A stretch of 64,000 nucleotides of DNA from Sphingomonas kaistensis. Lineage in GTDB: Bacteria > Pseudomonadota > Alphaproteobacteria > Sphingomonadales > Sphingomonadaceae. How positions within the stretch are numbered: position 1 is the stretch's first letter; each line of letters begins with the position of its first letter. A program made the translations under genes and the position numbers. Location of the stretch: assembly GCF_036884275.1 (NCBI RefSeq), contig NZ_CP145607.1, positions 620,001 through 684,000 on the forward strand, given 5' to 3'. Below the pieces are notes generated by a model. The model was not told the origin of the DNA. It saw nothing but the letters and a program-made list of their open reading frames with translations, and ran no database searches. Shown in pieces: positions 29,310 through 37,747 of this stretch.

Positions 29310-29675
29310 TCAGACGGTGAAGCTCTCTCCGCAGCCGCAGCTGCCCTTGGCATTGGGATTTTCGAACACGAAGCCGGCGGTGAAATCGTCCTCGCGCCAG
29401 TCCATGACGCTGCCGATCAGATACAGGATCGAGCCGCCATCGACGTAGAAGGTGCCGCCGGGAGTCTCGATCTTCTCGTCGAACTTGTCCTCGGCGGTGA
29501 CGTAGTCGACCGAATAAGCGAGGCCCGAGCAGCCGCGCCGCGGGGTCGACAGCTTGACCCCGATCGCGTCCGCCGGGGCCTGCGCCATGAGGTTGGCAAC
29601 GCGCTGCTCGGCACTGGGGGTCAGCGTGATCGCGGCCGGGCGCGGGCGGCGGGTGGCGGTGGTCGTCTCAGCCAT
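29310..29675 (-). CDS. sufA: HesB/IscA-type iron-sulfur carrier (SufA)
   Basis: 121 residues from ATG 29675, whose A is shared with the sufT stop (TGATG). The A-type carrier core spans about 20-121 and has the three conserved cysteines: one in 'RRGCSGLAYSV' and two in 'GSCGCGESF' at the end. It accepts clusters from the SufBCD scaffold and passes them to apo-proteins. It is the last gene of the suf operon. The short N-terminal extension (AETTTATRRPRP) is variable in the family. The alternative name ErpA is possible, but the operon position favours SufA. Confidence 0.9.
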   Translation of the reverse strand: MAETTTATRRPRPAAITLTPSAEQRVANLMAQAPADAIGVKLSTPRRGCSGLAYSVDYVTAEDKFDEKIETPGGTFYVDGGSILYLIGSVMDWREDDFTAGFVFENPNAKGSCGCGESFTV

Positions 29676-30145
29676 CACAGCATCCCCAGTTCGAGGCGTG
29701 CTTCGTCGCTCATCTTGCTTGGATCCCACGGCGGATCCCACACCAACTTGACCTCGGCATCGCGGACGCCCGGCACCGACAGCACGCGGATCTCGACCTC
29801 GCCCGGCATCGATTCGGCGACCGGGCAATGCGGGGTGGTGAGCGTCATCAGCACCGTCGCATCGCCGTCGTCGGTCACGCTGACATCGTAGATCAGCCCG
29901 AGCTCGTAGATATCGACCGGGATTTCCGGGTCGTAGATGGTCTTGAGCGTCTCGACGATCGCCGCCTGAAGATCGCCGCCGGCACCGCCCGCGGGGACTT
30001 CGGCGGGCTGCTGATCGAGGAAGCCGGCGAGATAGTCGCGCTTGCGCTCGAACGTTTCGGCGGGTGTTTCCAGGTCGACGCGGGCCTTGGGCGGCGGGGC
30101 GACCGCGTCCACTTCCTCGGTCTCGATCTTGCGTTGTTCGTTCAT
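29675..30145 (-). CDS. sufT: SUF-system protein SufT (DUF59 / MIP18 family)
   Basis: 156 residues. A disordered N-terminal part of about 55 residues is followed by a DUF59 domain (about 60-150) with 'IYDPEIPVDIYELGLIYDV', the conserved 'TLTTPHCP' cysteine and 'VKLVWDPPWDPSKMSDEARLELG'. SufT proteins help maturation of iron-sulfur proteins, and homologs take part in cytosolic iron-sulfur targeting. The start overlaps sufS by 4 bases (ATGA) and the end overlaps sufA by one base, so the three are translationally coupled. Confidence 0.9.
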   Translation of the reverse strand: MNEQRKIETEEVDAVAPPPKARVDLETPAETFERKRDYLAGFLDQQPAEVPAGGAGGDLQAAIVETLKTIYDPEIPVDIYELGLIYDVSVTDDGDATVLMTLTTPHCPVAESMPGEVEIRVLSVPGVRDAEVKLVWDPPWDPSKMSDEARLELGML

Positions 30146-31326
30146 CCGAAGATCCGCTTCACTTTCTTCAGGCCTAGGACCAGCGCGGCGATATCGCCGC
30201 TGTCGCTATGGGCCGCAAAACTCGCCCGGCAGGTGGCGGGAACGCCGAGCAGCTGCATCAACGGCTGGGCGCAATGATGCCCGGCCCGGATCGCCACGCC
30301 TTCGTCGTCCAAGATGGTGCCGACATCGTGCGGATGCACCCCCTCGACCTCGAAACTGACGATCCCGGCGCTTGTCTCCGGCCCGAACAGCCGGACATAA
30401 CCAAGCTCGCGCAGCGCGGCGCGGCATTCGGCGACGAGGCCGGTTTCATGCGCATGTATGCGATCGATGCCGATGCCCTCGACCCAGTCGATCGCCGCGG
30501 CCAGCCCGATCCCGCCGACGATATGCGGGGTGCCCGCTTCGAACCGCTGGGGTGGGGGCATGAAGGTGGTGCGCTCGAACGTGACCTGGTCGATCATCGC
30601 CCCGCCGCCCTGCCACGGCGGCATTGCGTCGAGCAGCGCCTTGCGGCCCCACAACACGCCGATCCCGGTCGGTCCGTACAGCTTGTGGCCCGAATAAGTG
30701 TAGAAGTCCGCGCCGCTCGCCGTCACATCGATCGCGACCCGCGGCGCGGCCTGGCAACCGTCGAGCAGCAGCAGGGCGCCCTTGGAGTGCGCGATCTCCG
30801 CCGCGCGGGTCACGTCGAGGATCGAGCCGAGCACGTTCGACACGTGCGCGAACGACACGACTCGATGCTTGTCTGAAATCATCGCCTCGGCGGCATCGAG
30901 ATCGATCTGGCCATCGGCGGTCAGCGGCACGACGTCGATGGCGTAACCGGCGAGCTGCCACGGCACGATGTTGCTGTGATGCTCGAGCGCCGATAGCAGC
31001 ACCCGGCCGCGGCCTTCCTTGGGCAGCACCTGCGCCACCAGATTGATCGCCTCGGTCGCGCCGCGGGTGAAGACGACTTCTTCCGCCGCGCCGCCGATGA
31101 ATTGCCCTGCCCGCGCCCGCGCCGCTTCGTACGCCAGCGTCATGTCGGCGCTGCGCTGATAAACCCCGCGATGCACCGAGGCATAATCCTGCGCATAGGC
31201 CCGCGTGATCGCGTCGATCACCGCCTGCGGCTTTTGCGCGGAGACGGCGCTGTCGAGATAATGCCAGCCGGCAATCGCCGGAAACTGGTCGCGCACGTCG
31301 AGCGGCGCGCTAATCGGGGCCTCCAT
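30142..31326 (-). CDS. sufS: Cysteine desulfurase SufS
   Basis: 394 residues from ATG 31326 (MEAPISAPLDVRDQFPAIAGWHYLDSA). It is a fold-type I PLP enzyme of class II desulfurases. The PLP lysine lies in 'YSGHKLYGPTGIGVL', and 'ALEHHSNIVPWQ' and 'RAGHHCAQPLM' are conserved. The sulfur-carrying cysteine is in 'ATCRASFA'. It takes sulfur from cysteine for the SufBCD scaffold. The usual partner SufE or SufU is not in the operon, so it is encoded elsewhere or replaced. The gene starts 2 bases after sufD and overlaps sufT by 4. Confidence 0.94.
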   Translation of the reverse strand: MEAPISAPLDVRDQFPAIAGWHYLDSAVSAQKPQAVIDAITRAYAQDYASVHRGVYQRSADMTLAYEAARARAGQFIGGAAEEVVFTRGATEAINLVAQVLPKEGRGRVLLSALEHHSNIVPWQLAGYAIDVVPLTADGQIDLDAAEAMISDKHRVVSFAHVSNVLGSILDVTRAAEIAHSKGALLLLDGCQAAPRVAIDVTASGADFYTYSGHKLYGPTGIGVLWGRKALLDAMPPWQGGGAMIDQVTFERTTFMPPPQRFEAGTPHIVGGIGLAAAIDWVEGIGIDRIHAHETGLVAECRAALRELGYVRLFGPETSAGIVSFEVEGVHPHDVGTILDDEGVAIRAGHHCAQPLMQLLGVPATCRASFAAHSDSGDIAALVLGLKKVKRIFG

Positions 31327-31328
31327 GT

Positions 31329-32081
31329 TCACCGCGCCACCTCGCGCAGCAGGCGGCGGGTTTCGGCAATCAGCTCCTCGCGGCGATCCTCGGGCGCGTC
31401 GTCCCACAATTGCAGCACGAAGCCTTCGAGCAGCAGCGCCTTGGCACTGGCCGGATCGAGCCCACGCGAGAGGGCGTAGAAGAGCTGGTCCGCATCGAGC
31501 TCGCCGACACTGGCGCCATGCGCGCACTTCACGTCGTCGGCGTAGATTTCGAGTTCGGGCTTGCAGTTGGCGGTCGCGCCGCGATCGAGCAGCATCGCCT
31601 TCACCGACTGTTCACCATCGACCTTCTGCGCATGCCGGGCGACCGCGACCTTGCCGAGGTAGGAGCCGGTCGACTGATCGGCCAGCACGCTGCGCACGAC
31701 CTGGTTGGAGGTGCCGTTCGGCTCCTCGTGGCGGACCACGGTGACGATCTCCTGCGTCGCCTTGCCGCCCGCGATATTAGCGGCGTGCAGCGCGAAATGC
31801 GCGCCGTCGCGGACGGTCACATCGACTTCGACCCGGCCATAGTCGGTGGCGCCGTTCAGCACGAACAGCGACAGCGACGCACCCGGCTCAAGCACGATCT
31901 CGGCGCGGTGCACCTCGACGCTGTCCTGGTTGACGATCAGGACATGGGCATCCTGCTCACCCGCCGGAATGTCGATGCGGCGAGCGGGGGCAAGCCCGTG
32001 CCACACGCGGTCGAGCGCCGACAGGTCGGCGTAGCGATACGCCTCGTCCTTGCGGGTAGGGAGGGTGGCGGCGACGCTCAT
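31329..32081 (-). CDS. sufD: Fe-S assembly protein SufD
   Basis: 250 residues, considerably shorter than the about 420 of E. coli SufD; the short form is common in sphingomonads. The beta-helix core is present ('KAMLLDRGATANCKPELEIYADDVKCAHGASVGELD'), with the conserved 'CAHG' histidine/cysteine region and the helical tail 'QLFYALSRGLDPASAKALLLEGF'. It forms the SufBC2D scaffold in which the iron-sulfur cluster is built. The missing part is the N-terminal helical domain. It overlaps sufC by 4 bases and is followed 2 bases later by sufS. Confidence 0.92.
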   Translation of the reverse strand: MSVAATLPTRKDEAYRYADLSALDRVWHGLAPARRIDIPAGEQDAHVLIVNQDSVEVHRAEIVLEPGASLSLFVLNGATDYGRVEVDVTVRDGAHFALHAANIAGGKATQEIVTVVRHEEPNGTSNQVVRSVLADQSTGSYLGKVAVARHAQKVDGEQSVKAMLLDRGATANCKPELEIYADDVKCAHGASVGELDADQLFYALSRGLDPASAKALLLEGFVLQLWDDAPEDRREELIAETRRLLREVAR

Positions 32082-32818
32082 GCGACCTCGGCGTAGCCCC
32101 CGCGCTCCAGCTCGTGCGCCAGTTCCGGACCACCCGAACGGCTGATCTGGCCGGCGGTCAGGACATGGACGCGGTCGGGCTGCACATAGTCGAGCAGGCG
32201 CTGATAGTGGGTGATCAGCAGCACGCCCTTGTCGGTTGCGCGCATGATGCGATTGATGCCCGCGCCGACGATCCGCAGCGCGTCGATGTCGAGCCCGCTG
32301 TCGGTCTCGTCGAGCACCGCGAACTTGGGCCGCATGATCCCCATCTGGACCATCTCGGCGCGCTTCTTCTCGCCGCCTGAAAAGCCGACATTGACCGGCC
32401 TCTTGAGCATCTCGACATCCATGCCGAGCTCATCCGCTTCGGCCTTGGCGAGGCGGATGAATTCGGCGCCGCTAAGCTCGGCCTCGCCCCGCGCGCGACG
32501 CTGCGCGTTCACGCTTTCGCGGATGAACTGCATCGACGACACGCCGGGGATCTCGACCGGATATTGAAACCCGAGGAACAGCCCTGCGGCAGCGCGCTCG
32601 TGCGGCTCCATCGACAGCAGATCCTCGCCGCCAAGTGATACCGAACCGCCGGTCACCTCATAGCCCGGCCGTCCGCCGAGCACATAAGCCAGCGTCGACT
32701 TGCCCGCGCCATTCGGCCCCATGATCGCATGCATTTCGCCTGCCGGAACGGAGAGGGTGAGGCCGTTCAGGATCGGCTTGTCGGCGACGGTCGCGTGGAG
32801 ATTCTCAATCGTAAGCAC
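32078..32818 (-). CDS. sufC: Fe-S assembly ATPase SufC
   Basis: 246 residues, beginning with a GTG immediately after the sufB TAA. An ABC-type ATPase: Walker A 'GPNGAGKST' near 36-44, signature 'FSGGEKKRAEMVQM', Walker B 'FAVLDETDSGLD' and the switch histidine in 'LLITHYQRLL'. SufC dimerises on the SufB-SufD scaffold and drives its conformational change with ATP. It is soluble and has no membrane domain. Length and motifs are normal. Confidence 0.96.
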   Translation of the reverse strand: MLTIENLHATVADKPILNGLTLSVPAGEMHAIMGPNGAGKSTLAYVLGGRPGYEVTGGSVSLGGEDLLSMEPHERAAAGLFLGFQYPVEIPGVSSMQFIRESVNAQRRARGEAELSGAEFIRLAKAEADELGMDVEMLKRPVNVGFSGGEKKRAEMVQMGIMRPKFAVLDETDSGLDIDALRIVGAGINRIMRATDKGVLLITHYQRLLDYVQPDRVHVLTAGQISRSGGPELAHELERGGYAEVA

Positions 32819-34300
32819 TTAACCAACACTTCCTTCCAAACTGATCCCCAGCAGCTTCTGCGCCTCGACCGCAAATTCCATCGGCAGCTGCTTCAGCACC
32901 TCGCGGGCGAAGCCGTTGACGATCAGCGCCACCGCCGCCTCCTGATCGAGGCCGCGGGCCATGGCGTAAAACAATTGGTCCTCGCTGATCTTCGATGTGG
33001 TCGCTTCATGCTCGATGGTCGCGGTCGGGTTCTTGACCTCGATGTAGGGCACGGTGTGCGCGCCGCACTGGTCGCCCAGCAGCAGGCTGTCGCATTGGGT
33101 GAAATTGCGGACATTCTCGGCGCCCGGAAGCACGCGCACCAGACCGCGATAGGTGTTGTCGCTGCGGCCGGCCGAAATGCCCTTGGACACGATGGTCGAG
33201 CGGGTGTTCTTGCCGATGTGCACCATCTTGGTGCCGGTGTCGGCCTGCTGGCGATTGTTGGTCAGCGCGACCGAGTAGAATTCGCCGACGCTGCCGTCGC
33301 CCTTGAGGATGCAGCTCGGATACTTCCAGGTGATCGCGCTGCCGGTCTCGACCTGCGTCCAGCTCACCTTCGACCGCGCGCCCGAGCACATCGCCCGCTT
33401 GGTCACGAAATTATAGATGCCCCCGACGCCCTCGGCATTGCCCGGATACCAGTTCTGGACGGTGGAATACTTCACTTCGGCATCGTCATGCGCGACGATC
33501 TCGACCACCGCGGCGTGCAGCTGGTTCTCGTCGCGCATCGGCGCGGTGCAGCCTTCAAGATAGGAGACGTAGCTCCCCTTGTCGGCGACGATCAGCGTGC
33601 GCTCGAATTGGCCGGTATTCTCGGCATTGATGCGAAAATAGGTCGACAGCTCCATCGGGCAGCGGACGCCCTCGGGAATGTAGACGAAGGTCCCGTCCGA
33701 AAAGACCGCGCTGTTGAGGCAGGCGAAGAAGTTATCGCGCTGCGGCACGACACTGCCGAGGTACTTGCGGACGAGATCGGGAAATTCCTTCACCGCCTCG
33801 CTGATCGAGCGGAAGATGACGCCCGCCTTGTCCAGCTCCTCGCGGAAAGTGGTCGCCACCGACACGCTGTCGAACACCGCGTCCACCGCCACCTTGCGCG
33901 CGCCCTCGACCCCGGCGAGCACCTTCTGCTCCTCGATCGGGATGCCCAGCTTCTCGTAGGTGCGGCGGATCTCGGGATCGAGCTCATCGAGCGAGGCGAT
34001 GGTCGGCCGGGCCTTGGGCTCGGCGTAATAATAAGCGTCCTGGTAGTCGATCGGCGGGATGTGGAGCTTGGCCCAGTCGACCTCCTCCATCGTCAGCCAC
34101 GCGCGATAGGCTTTCAGCCGCCACTCGAGCAGCCACTCAGGCTCACCCTTCTTGGCGCTGATGAAGCGAACCGTGTCCTCGCTCAGCCCCTTGGGCGCGA
34201 AGTCGGATTCGATGTCGCTGACGAAGCCCCATTCGTAGGTGGCAAGCTTCTCGGCCGCCTCGTGCGCTTCCTGGTTCTTGATCGCGGTCTGTTCGGTCAT
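32819..34300 (-). CDS. sufB: Fe-S assembly scaffold protein SufB
   Basis: 493 residues. Family signatures include '[27 protein letters not shown]', '[20 protein letters not shown]', '[22 protein letters not shown]' and the late '[24 protein letters not shown]'. This last stretch leads to the sulfur-receiving cysteine region, '[25 protein letters not shown]'. SufB is the scaffold subunit that receives sulfur from SufS and assembles the cluster. The start overlaps the regulator gene by 4 bases (ATGA). The whole suf operon seems to be one coupled transcript. Confidence 0.96.
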   Translation of the reverse strand: MTEQTAIKNQEAHEAAEKLATYEWGFVSDIESDFAPKGLSEDTVRFISAKKGEPEWLLEWRLKAYRAWLTMEEVDWAKLHIPPIDYQDAYYYAEPKARPTIASLDELDPEIRRTYEKLGIPIEEQKVLAGVEGARKVAVDAVFDSVSVATTFREELDKAGVIFRSISEAVKEFPDLVRKYLGSVVPQRDNFFACLNSAVFSDGTFVYIPEGVRCPMELSTYFRINAENTGQFERTLIVADKGSYVSYLEGCTAPMRDENQLHAAVVEIVAHDDAEVKYSTVQNWYPGNAEGVGGIYNFVTKRAMCSGARSKVSWTQVETGSAITWKYPSCILKGDGSVGEFYSVALTNNRQQADTGTKMVHIGKNTRSTIVSKGISAGRSDNTYRGLVRVLPGAENVRNFTQCDSLLLGDQCGAHTVPYIEVKNPTATIEHEATTSKISEDQLFYAMARGLDQEAAVALIVNGFAREVLKQLPMEFAVEAQKLLGISLEGSVG

Positions 34301-34722
34301 GCGTCTTCCATGCGGCGCTCGGACGCCAAATGCTCAAGGGTCACGCCGGACAGCGCGTCGCGCACGGTCCGGCTGACGATACTCATGTGCGGCTTCACCT
34401 TGCAGTGGCTGTCGAGCGCGCAGTCGCTGACCTCGTCCGACCCGCTGCACTGGGTCATCGCGATCGGCCCTTCGACGGCCTCGATGATGTCGGCCAGCGT
34501 GATCGTCTTCGGCGCGCGGCTGAAGGAGAATCCGCCGCCGATCCCACGCGTCGCGCTCAACAGCCCGGCGCTGCCGAGCTTGCCCAGCACCTTCTGCGTG
34601 GTCGGCAACGGAAGCCCGGTCTCCGCCGCCAGTTCGGACGCACTCAGCCGCTCGTCACCCGAACGGGCGGCGGCAGCGGTCAGGATCACGACCGCATAGT
34701 CGGCGAGGTGGGTCAATCGCAT
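34297..34722 (-). CDS. Rrf2-family regulator of the suf operon
   Basis: 141 residues. The Rrf2 winged helix spans about 1-85: '[18 protein letters not shown]' start, recognition helix in '[19 protein letters not shown]' and wing '[11 protein letters not shown]'. Three cysteines in C-x8-C-x5-C spacing follow (about 92-107), the expected place for an Fe-S cluster as in IscR and RirA. By position this is the SUF-system regulator that senses cluster or iron status and controls its own operon. A 35-bp dyad covering a promoter lies directly upstream. The symbol is left open because IscR, SufR and RirA names are all used for such proteins. Confidence 0.9.
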   Translation of the reverse strand: MRLTHLADYAVVILTAAAARSGDERLSASELAAETGLPLPTTQKVLGKLGSAGLLSATRGIGGGFSFSRAPKTITLADIIEAVEGPIAMTQCSGSDEVSDCALDSHCKVKPHMSIVSRTVRDALSGVTLEHLASERRMEDA

Positions 34723-34725
34723 AGT

Positions 34726-34769
34726 GGAGTGTTCCGGTCCTATTTAGGCCGGAAGACTCCGATTAACAA
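34726..34769 (-). promoter_or_regulatory. Promoter and probable operator of the suf operon
   Basis: On the minus strand TTGTTA and TAAATA are 17 bases apart (34741-34769). A dyad with 12-base arms (GGAGTCTTCCGG / CCGGAACACTCC, one mismatch) and an 11-base centre spans 34726-34760, so the -10 box lies in its middle. It ends 4 bases before the regulator ATG. Autoregulation by the Rrf2 protein is the likely meaning; the assignment rests on position and symmetry. Confidence 0.6.
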
Positions 34770-34781
34770 CCGGTCGGCGAC

Positions 34782-36644
34782 CTATGCCTTGGTCCGGGCA
34801 ATCCACTCGTCGACGCGCGCTTCCAGCATGTTCAGCGGCATCGAGCCAGCCAGCAGGATGGTGTCATGGAACTGGCGATCGTCATACTTCGCGCCGAGCT
34901 GCGCCTTGGCCTTGGCCCGCAATTCCTCGATCTTCAGCTTGCCGACCATGTAGGCCGTCGCCTGCCCCGGATAGACGATGTAGCGCTCGATCGCCTTGAC
35001 GATCCCGCCCTTGGCGTCGGCGCTATTGTCCTCGACATATTTGATCGCCCGTTCGCGGGTCCAGCGCTTGTGGTGAATGCCGCTGTCGACCACCAGCCGG
35101 ATCGCGCGGTGCAGCTCGAGCTGCAGCCGCCCGAAGTCGCGATAGGGGTCCTGATACAGCCCCATCTCCTTGCACAGCTTTTCGGCATACAGGCCCCAGC
35201 CCTCGTCGGTCGCGGTGTAACCGCTGAACTGGCGGAACGGCGGCACCTCGCCTTTGCCGAGTTCGCTCAACAGCGCACCCTGCAGGTGGTGGCCGGGAAT
35301 GCCCTCGTGACAGAACAAGGCTTCGACCTCGGTCGAGGGCATGTCGTTCATGTCGTAGAGGTTGACGTAATAGGTGCCGGGGCGCGAGCCGTCGGGCGGC
35401 GGGTCCTGGTAAAAGGCCTTGCCCGCGCTCTTTTCGCGGAACGCCTCGACCGGCTTGACCAGCAGCGGCGCCTTGGGCAGCCGCCCGAAGAAACGCGGCA
35501 GCGCGGCCTGCACCTGCGCCTGCGCTTTCAGGCTCTCGTCGAGGTACATCTGCCTGCCCGCGGCGGTGTTCGGGTAGTAGAAGCGCTTGTCCTCGCGCAT
35601 GAACTTGAAGAAGTCCTGCAGCGAACCCTTGAACCCGACCCGATCCTTGAGTGCGGTCATCTCGCCGTGGATGCGCGCGACCTGTGCGAGACCCAGATCG
35701 TGGACCTGGTCCGGAGTGAGGTCGGTGGTCGTGTAGAACTTCAGGCGCGCCTGATATTCCGCCGCGCCGTTGGGAAAGCGCCAGATGCCGTCGTCGGTCC
35801 CGGCCTTGGCCTGCTGCGCCTGCATCGCGGTGATCACTCGGCTGTAGGCGGGTTTCAGGTCCCGCACCATCGCGGTCCGCCCGGCTTCGATCAGGCGGGC
35901 CTTGGTCGCCGCGTCGGCGTCGAGCTTGCCGACCTTGGTCTTGAAATCGGCCCACAGGTCGTTGTCCGCGCCGCGATCGAACGGGGCGCCGCGGATCAGG
36001 TTGCGGCTGTCGGCGATGACGTAAGGGTAGACCCAGCGCGGCGCGAGCACGCCGTTCGCCTCGCGCGCCTTGGCCTCGGCCAGCGCCTGATCGAGGAAGG
36101 TGGCGATGGCGGTGATGCGGCTGACATAGGCTTCGGCGTCGGCGACGGTGTCGACCTTGTGGATGTTGATCAGGAACGCCGGCCCGTCGCTCTGCGCGCC
36201 GTTCATCTGGTCGAACACGAGGCCGTTCTTGCGATACGGCCGCACCGACTCGCTGCGCGCGATGCGATATTCGAACAGGTCGAAGCTCAGCTGATCCTCG
36301 GGGCTGAGTGACGCGCGTGGGAAGCGTTGGCGCAGCTCGGCTAGATAGCGCAGGTCAAGCGCCCGGTCGCGCTCGTCGGCCGCGTCAGTGAACTCGTCCC
36401 ACTTGCCGTAATCGGCGTCCTTGATCCCGCGATAGGCCTTCGACAGCGGCGACTGGTCGAGGTTCGCCTTGTCATATTCCTCGAAGAAAGCGGCGAGCGC
36501 CGCATTGCGCGCGGGGATCGGCGCGGGCGCCGGCGCGGCGGCTTCGGCCGGCGCGGCTTCAGGCGGCGGCGCGATCAGCGGGTCGGGCGCGGTGGTGGCG
36601 CAACCGGCAAGCAGAAGGGAAGCGAGCAGCAGCGGACGGCGCAT
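34782..36644 (-). CDS. DUF885 family lipoprotein (putative metallopeptidase)
   Basis: 620 residues. The signal peptide ends in the lipobox LLAGC (Cys15), so the protein is lipid-anchored and exported. An Ala/Pro linker follows, then the DUF885 domain (about 50-615). 'EALFCHEGIPGHHLQGALL' carries the HE...H zinc-binding-like pattern of this family, with 'DEGWGLYAEKL' further on. DUF885 proteins resemble M3-like peptidases, and some are predicted dipeptidases, but the activity is mostly untested. GGAG stands in front of the ATG. The suf regulator reads away from its 3' end on the same strand, without overlap. Confidence 0.87.
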   Translation of the reverse strand: MRRPLLLASLLLAGCATTAPDPLIAPPPEAAPAEAAAPAPAPIPARNAALAAFFEEYDKANLDQSPLSKAYRGIKDADYGKWDEFTDAADERDRALDLRYLAELRQRFPRASLSPEDQLSFDLFEYRIARSESVRPYRKNGLVFDQMNGAQSDGPAFLINIHKVDTVADAEAYVSRITAIATFLDQALAEAKAREANGVLAPRWVYPYVIADSRNLIRGAPFDRGADNDLWADFKTKVGKLDADAATKARLIEAGRTAMVRDLKPAYSRVITAMQAQQAKAGTDDGIWRFPNGAAEYQARLKFYTTTDLTPDQVHDLGLAQVARIHGEMTALKDRVGFKGSLQDFFKFMREDKRFYYPNTAAGRQMYLDESLKAQAQVQAALPRFFGRLPKAPLLVKPVEAFREKSAGKAFYQDPPPDGSRPGTYYVNLYDMNDMPSTEVEALFCHEGIPGHHLQGALLSELGKGEVPPFRQFSGYTATDEGWGLYAEKLCKEMGLYQDPYRDFGRLQLELHRAIRLVVDSGIHHKRWTRERAIKYVEDNSADAKGGIVKAIERYIVYPGQATAYMVGKLKIEELRAKAKAQLGAKYDDRQFHDTILLAGSMPLNMLEARVDEWIARTKA

Positions 36645-36706
36645 GGAAACTCCTTGAGCGAAAGGCAGGCGAGACGCTGGCGGCGTTCGGCGGTAGACGC
36701 AACCCC

Positions 36707-37747
36707 ATGAGTCTCTACCCCCTCGTCCGCCCGCTCTTCTTCAGCTTGGATGCCGAGCGCGCGCACGGCCTCAGCATCACCGCCCTGAAAGCGCTTCCGG
36801 CGGGCAAGGCTCCGGCATTCGATCCCGTGCTGGCAAGCGAGGTCGCGGGTTTGCGCTTCCCCTCGCCGGTCGGACTGGCGGCGGGTTACGACAAGAATGC
36901 CGAGGTGTTCGATGCGATGCTGGGCCACGGCTTCGGCTTCGTCGAGGTCGGCACGCTGACCCCCTTGGCGCAGCCGGGCAATCCCAAGCCCCGCATGTTC
37001 CGGCTGGTCGAGGATGCGGCGGTGATCAATCGCCTCGGCTTCAACAACGGTGGTCAGGACGCGGCGCTGGCCCGGCTCAAGGCCCGGCGGACAAAAGGCA
37101 TCGTCGGGGTCAACATCGGCGCCAACAAGGACAGCCCCGACCGCATCCGCGATTATGCCGAAGGCGTGCGGCGAATGGCGCCGGTCGCCGACTATCTGAC
37201 GGTCAACATCTCCTCCCCCAACACACCGGGCCTGCGCAATCTTCAGGCCGGCGGCGAGCTGGGCGAATTGCTGGCGGCGGTGCGCGAGGCGCGGACTGCG
37301 GCGTTCAGCAACCCGCCCGTCTTCCTCAAGGTCGCACCCGACCTCGAGGACGGCGACCCGATCCGTATCGTCCGCGCGGTCGCCGATCACGGCATCGACG
37401 GGATCATCGTCTCCAACACCACCATCACCCGCCCGCCGCTGTCATCCCGGCACCGCGACGAAGCAGGCGGCCTGTCGGGCGCCCCGCTCGCAATTCTCGC
37501 CATGCACCAATTGCAGGCCTTCTACGCGATCACCGGCGGGCAGGTCCCGCTGATTTCGGCCGGCGGGATCAGCGATGGTCATGACGCGTGGCGCCGGATC
37601 TGCGCCGGGGCCAACCTTGTTCAGCTCTATTCGGCGATGGTCTACAAGGGGCCGCAGATTGCCCGCGACATCGCTGCGGACATCCGCGAACGGCTCGCCG
37701 CCACCCGCTTCTCCTCCCTCGCGGAAGCGGTCGGGTCTAGCGCCTGA
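36707..37747 (+). CDS. pyrD: Dihydroorotate dehydrogenase (quinone), class 2
   Basis: 346 residues. The class 2 start with a hydrophobic N-terminal helix ('LVRPLFFSLDAERAHG') docks the enzyme at the membrane. FMN and substrate motifs are 'GLAAGYDKNAEVFDAM', 'NRLGFNNGG', 'NISSPNTPGLRNLQ' (with the catalytic serine of class 2) and 'ISAGGISDGHDAW'. It oxidises dihydroorotate to orotate with quinone, the fourth step of UMP synthesis. It is divergent from the DUF885 gene. The 3' end overlaps the facing ggt by 11 bases. Confidence 0.95.
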   Translation: MSLYPLVRPLFFSLDAERAHGLSITALKALPAGKAPAFDPVLASEVAGLRFPSPVGLAAGYDKNAEVFDAMLGHGFGFVEVGTLTPLAQPGNPKPRMFRLVEDAAVINRLGFNNGGQDAALARLKARRTKGIVGVNIGANKDSPDRIRDYAEGVRRMAPVADYLTVNISSPNTPGLRNLQAGGELGELLAAVREARTAAFSNPPVFLKVAPDLEDGDPIRIVRAVADHGIDGIIVSNTTITRPPLSSRHRDEAGGLSGAPLAILAMHQLQAFYAITGGQVPLISAGGISDGHDAWRRICAGANLVQLYSAMVYKGPQIARDIAADIRERLAATRFSSLAEAVGSSA

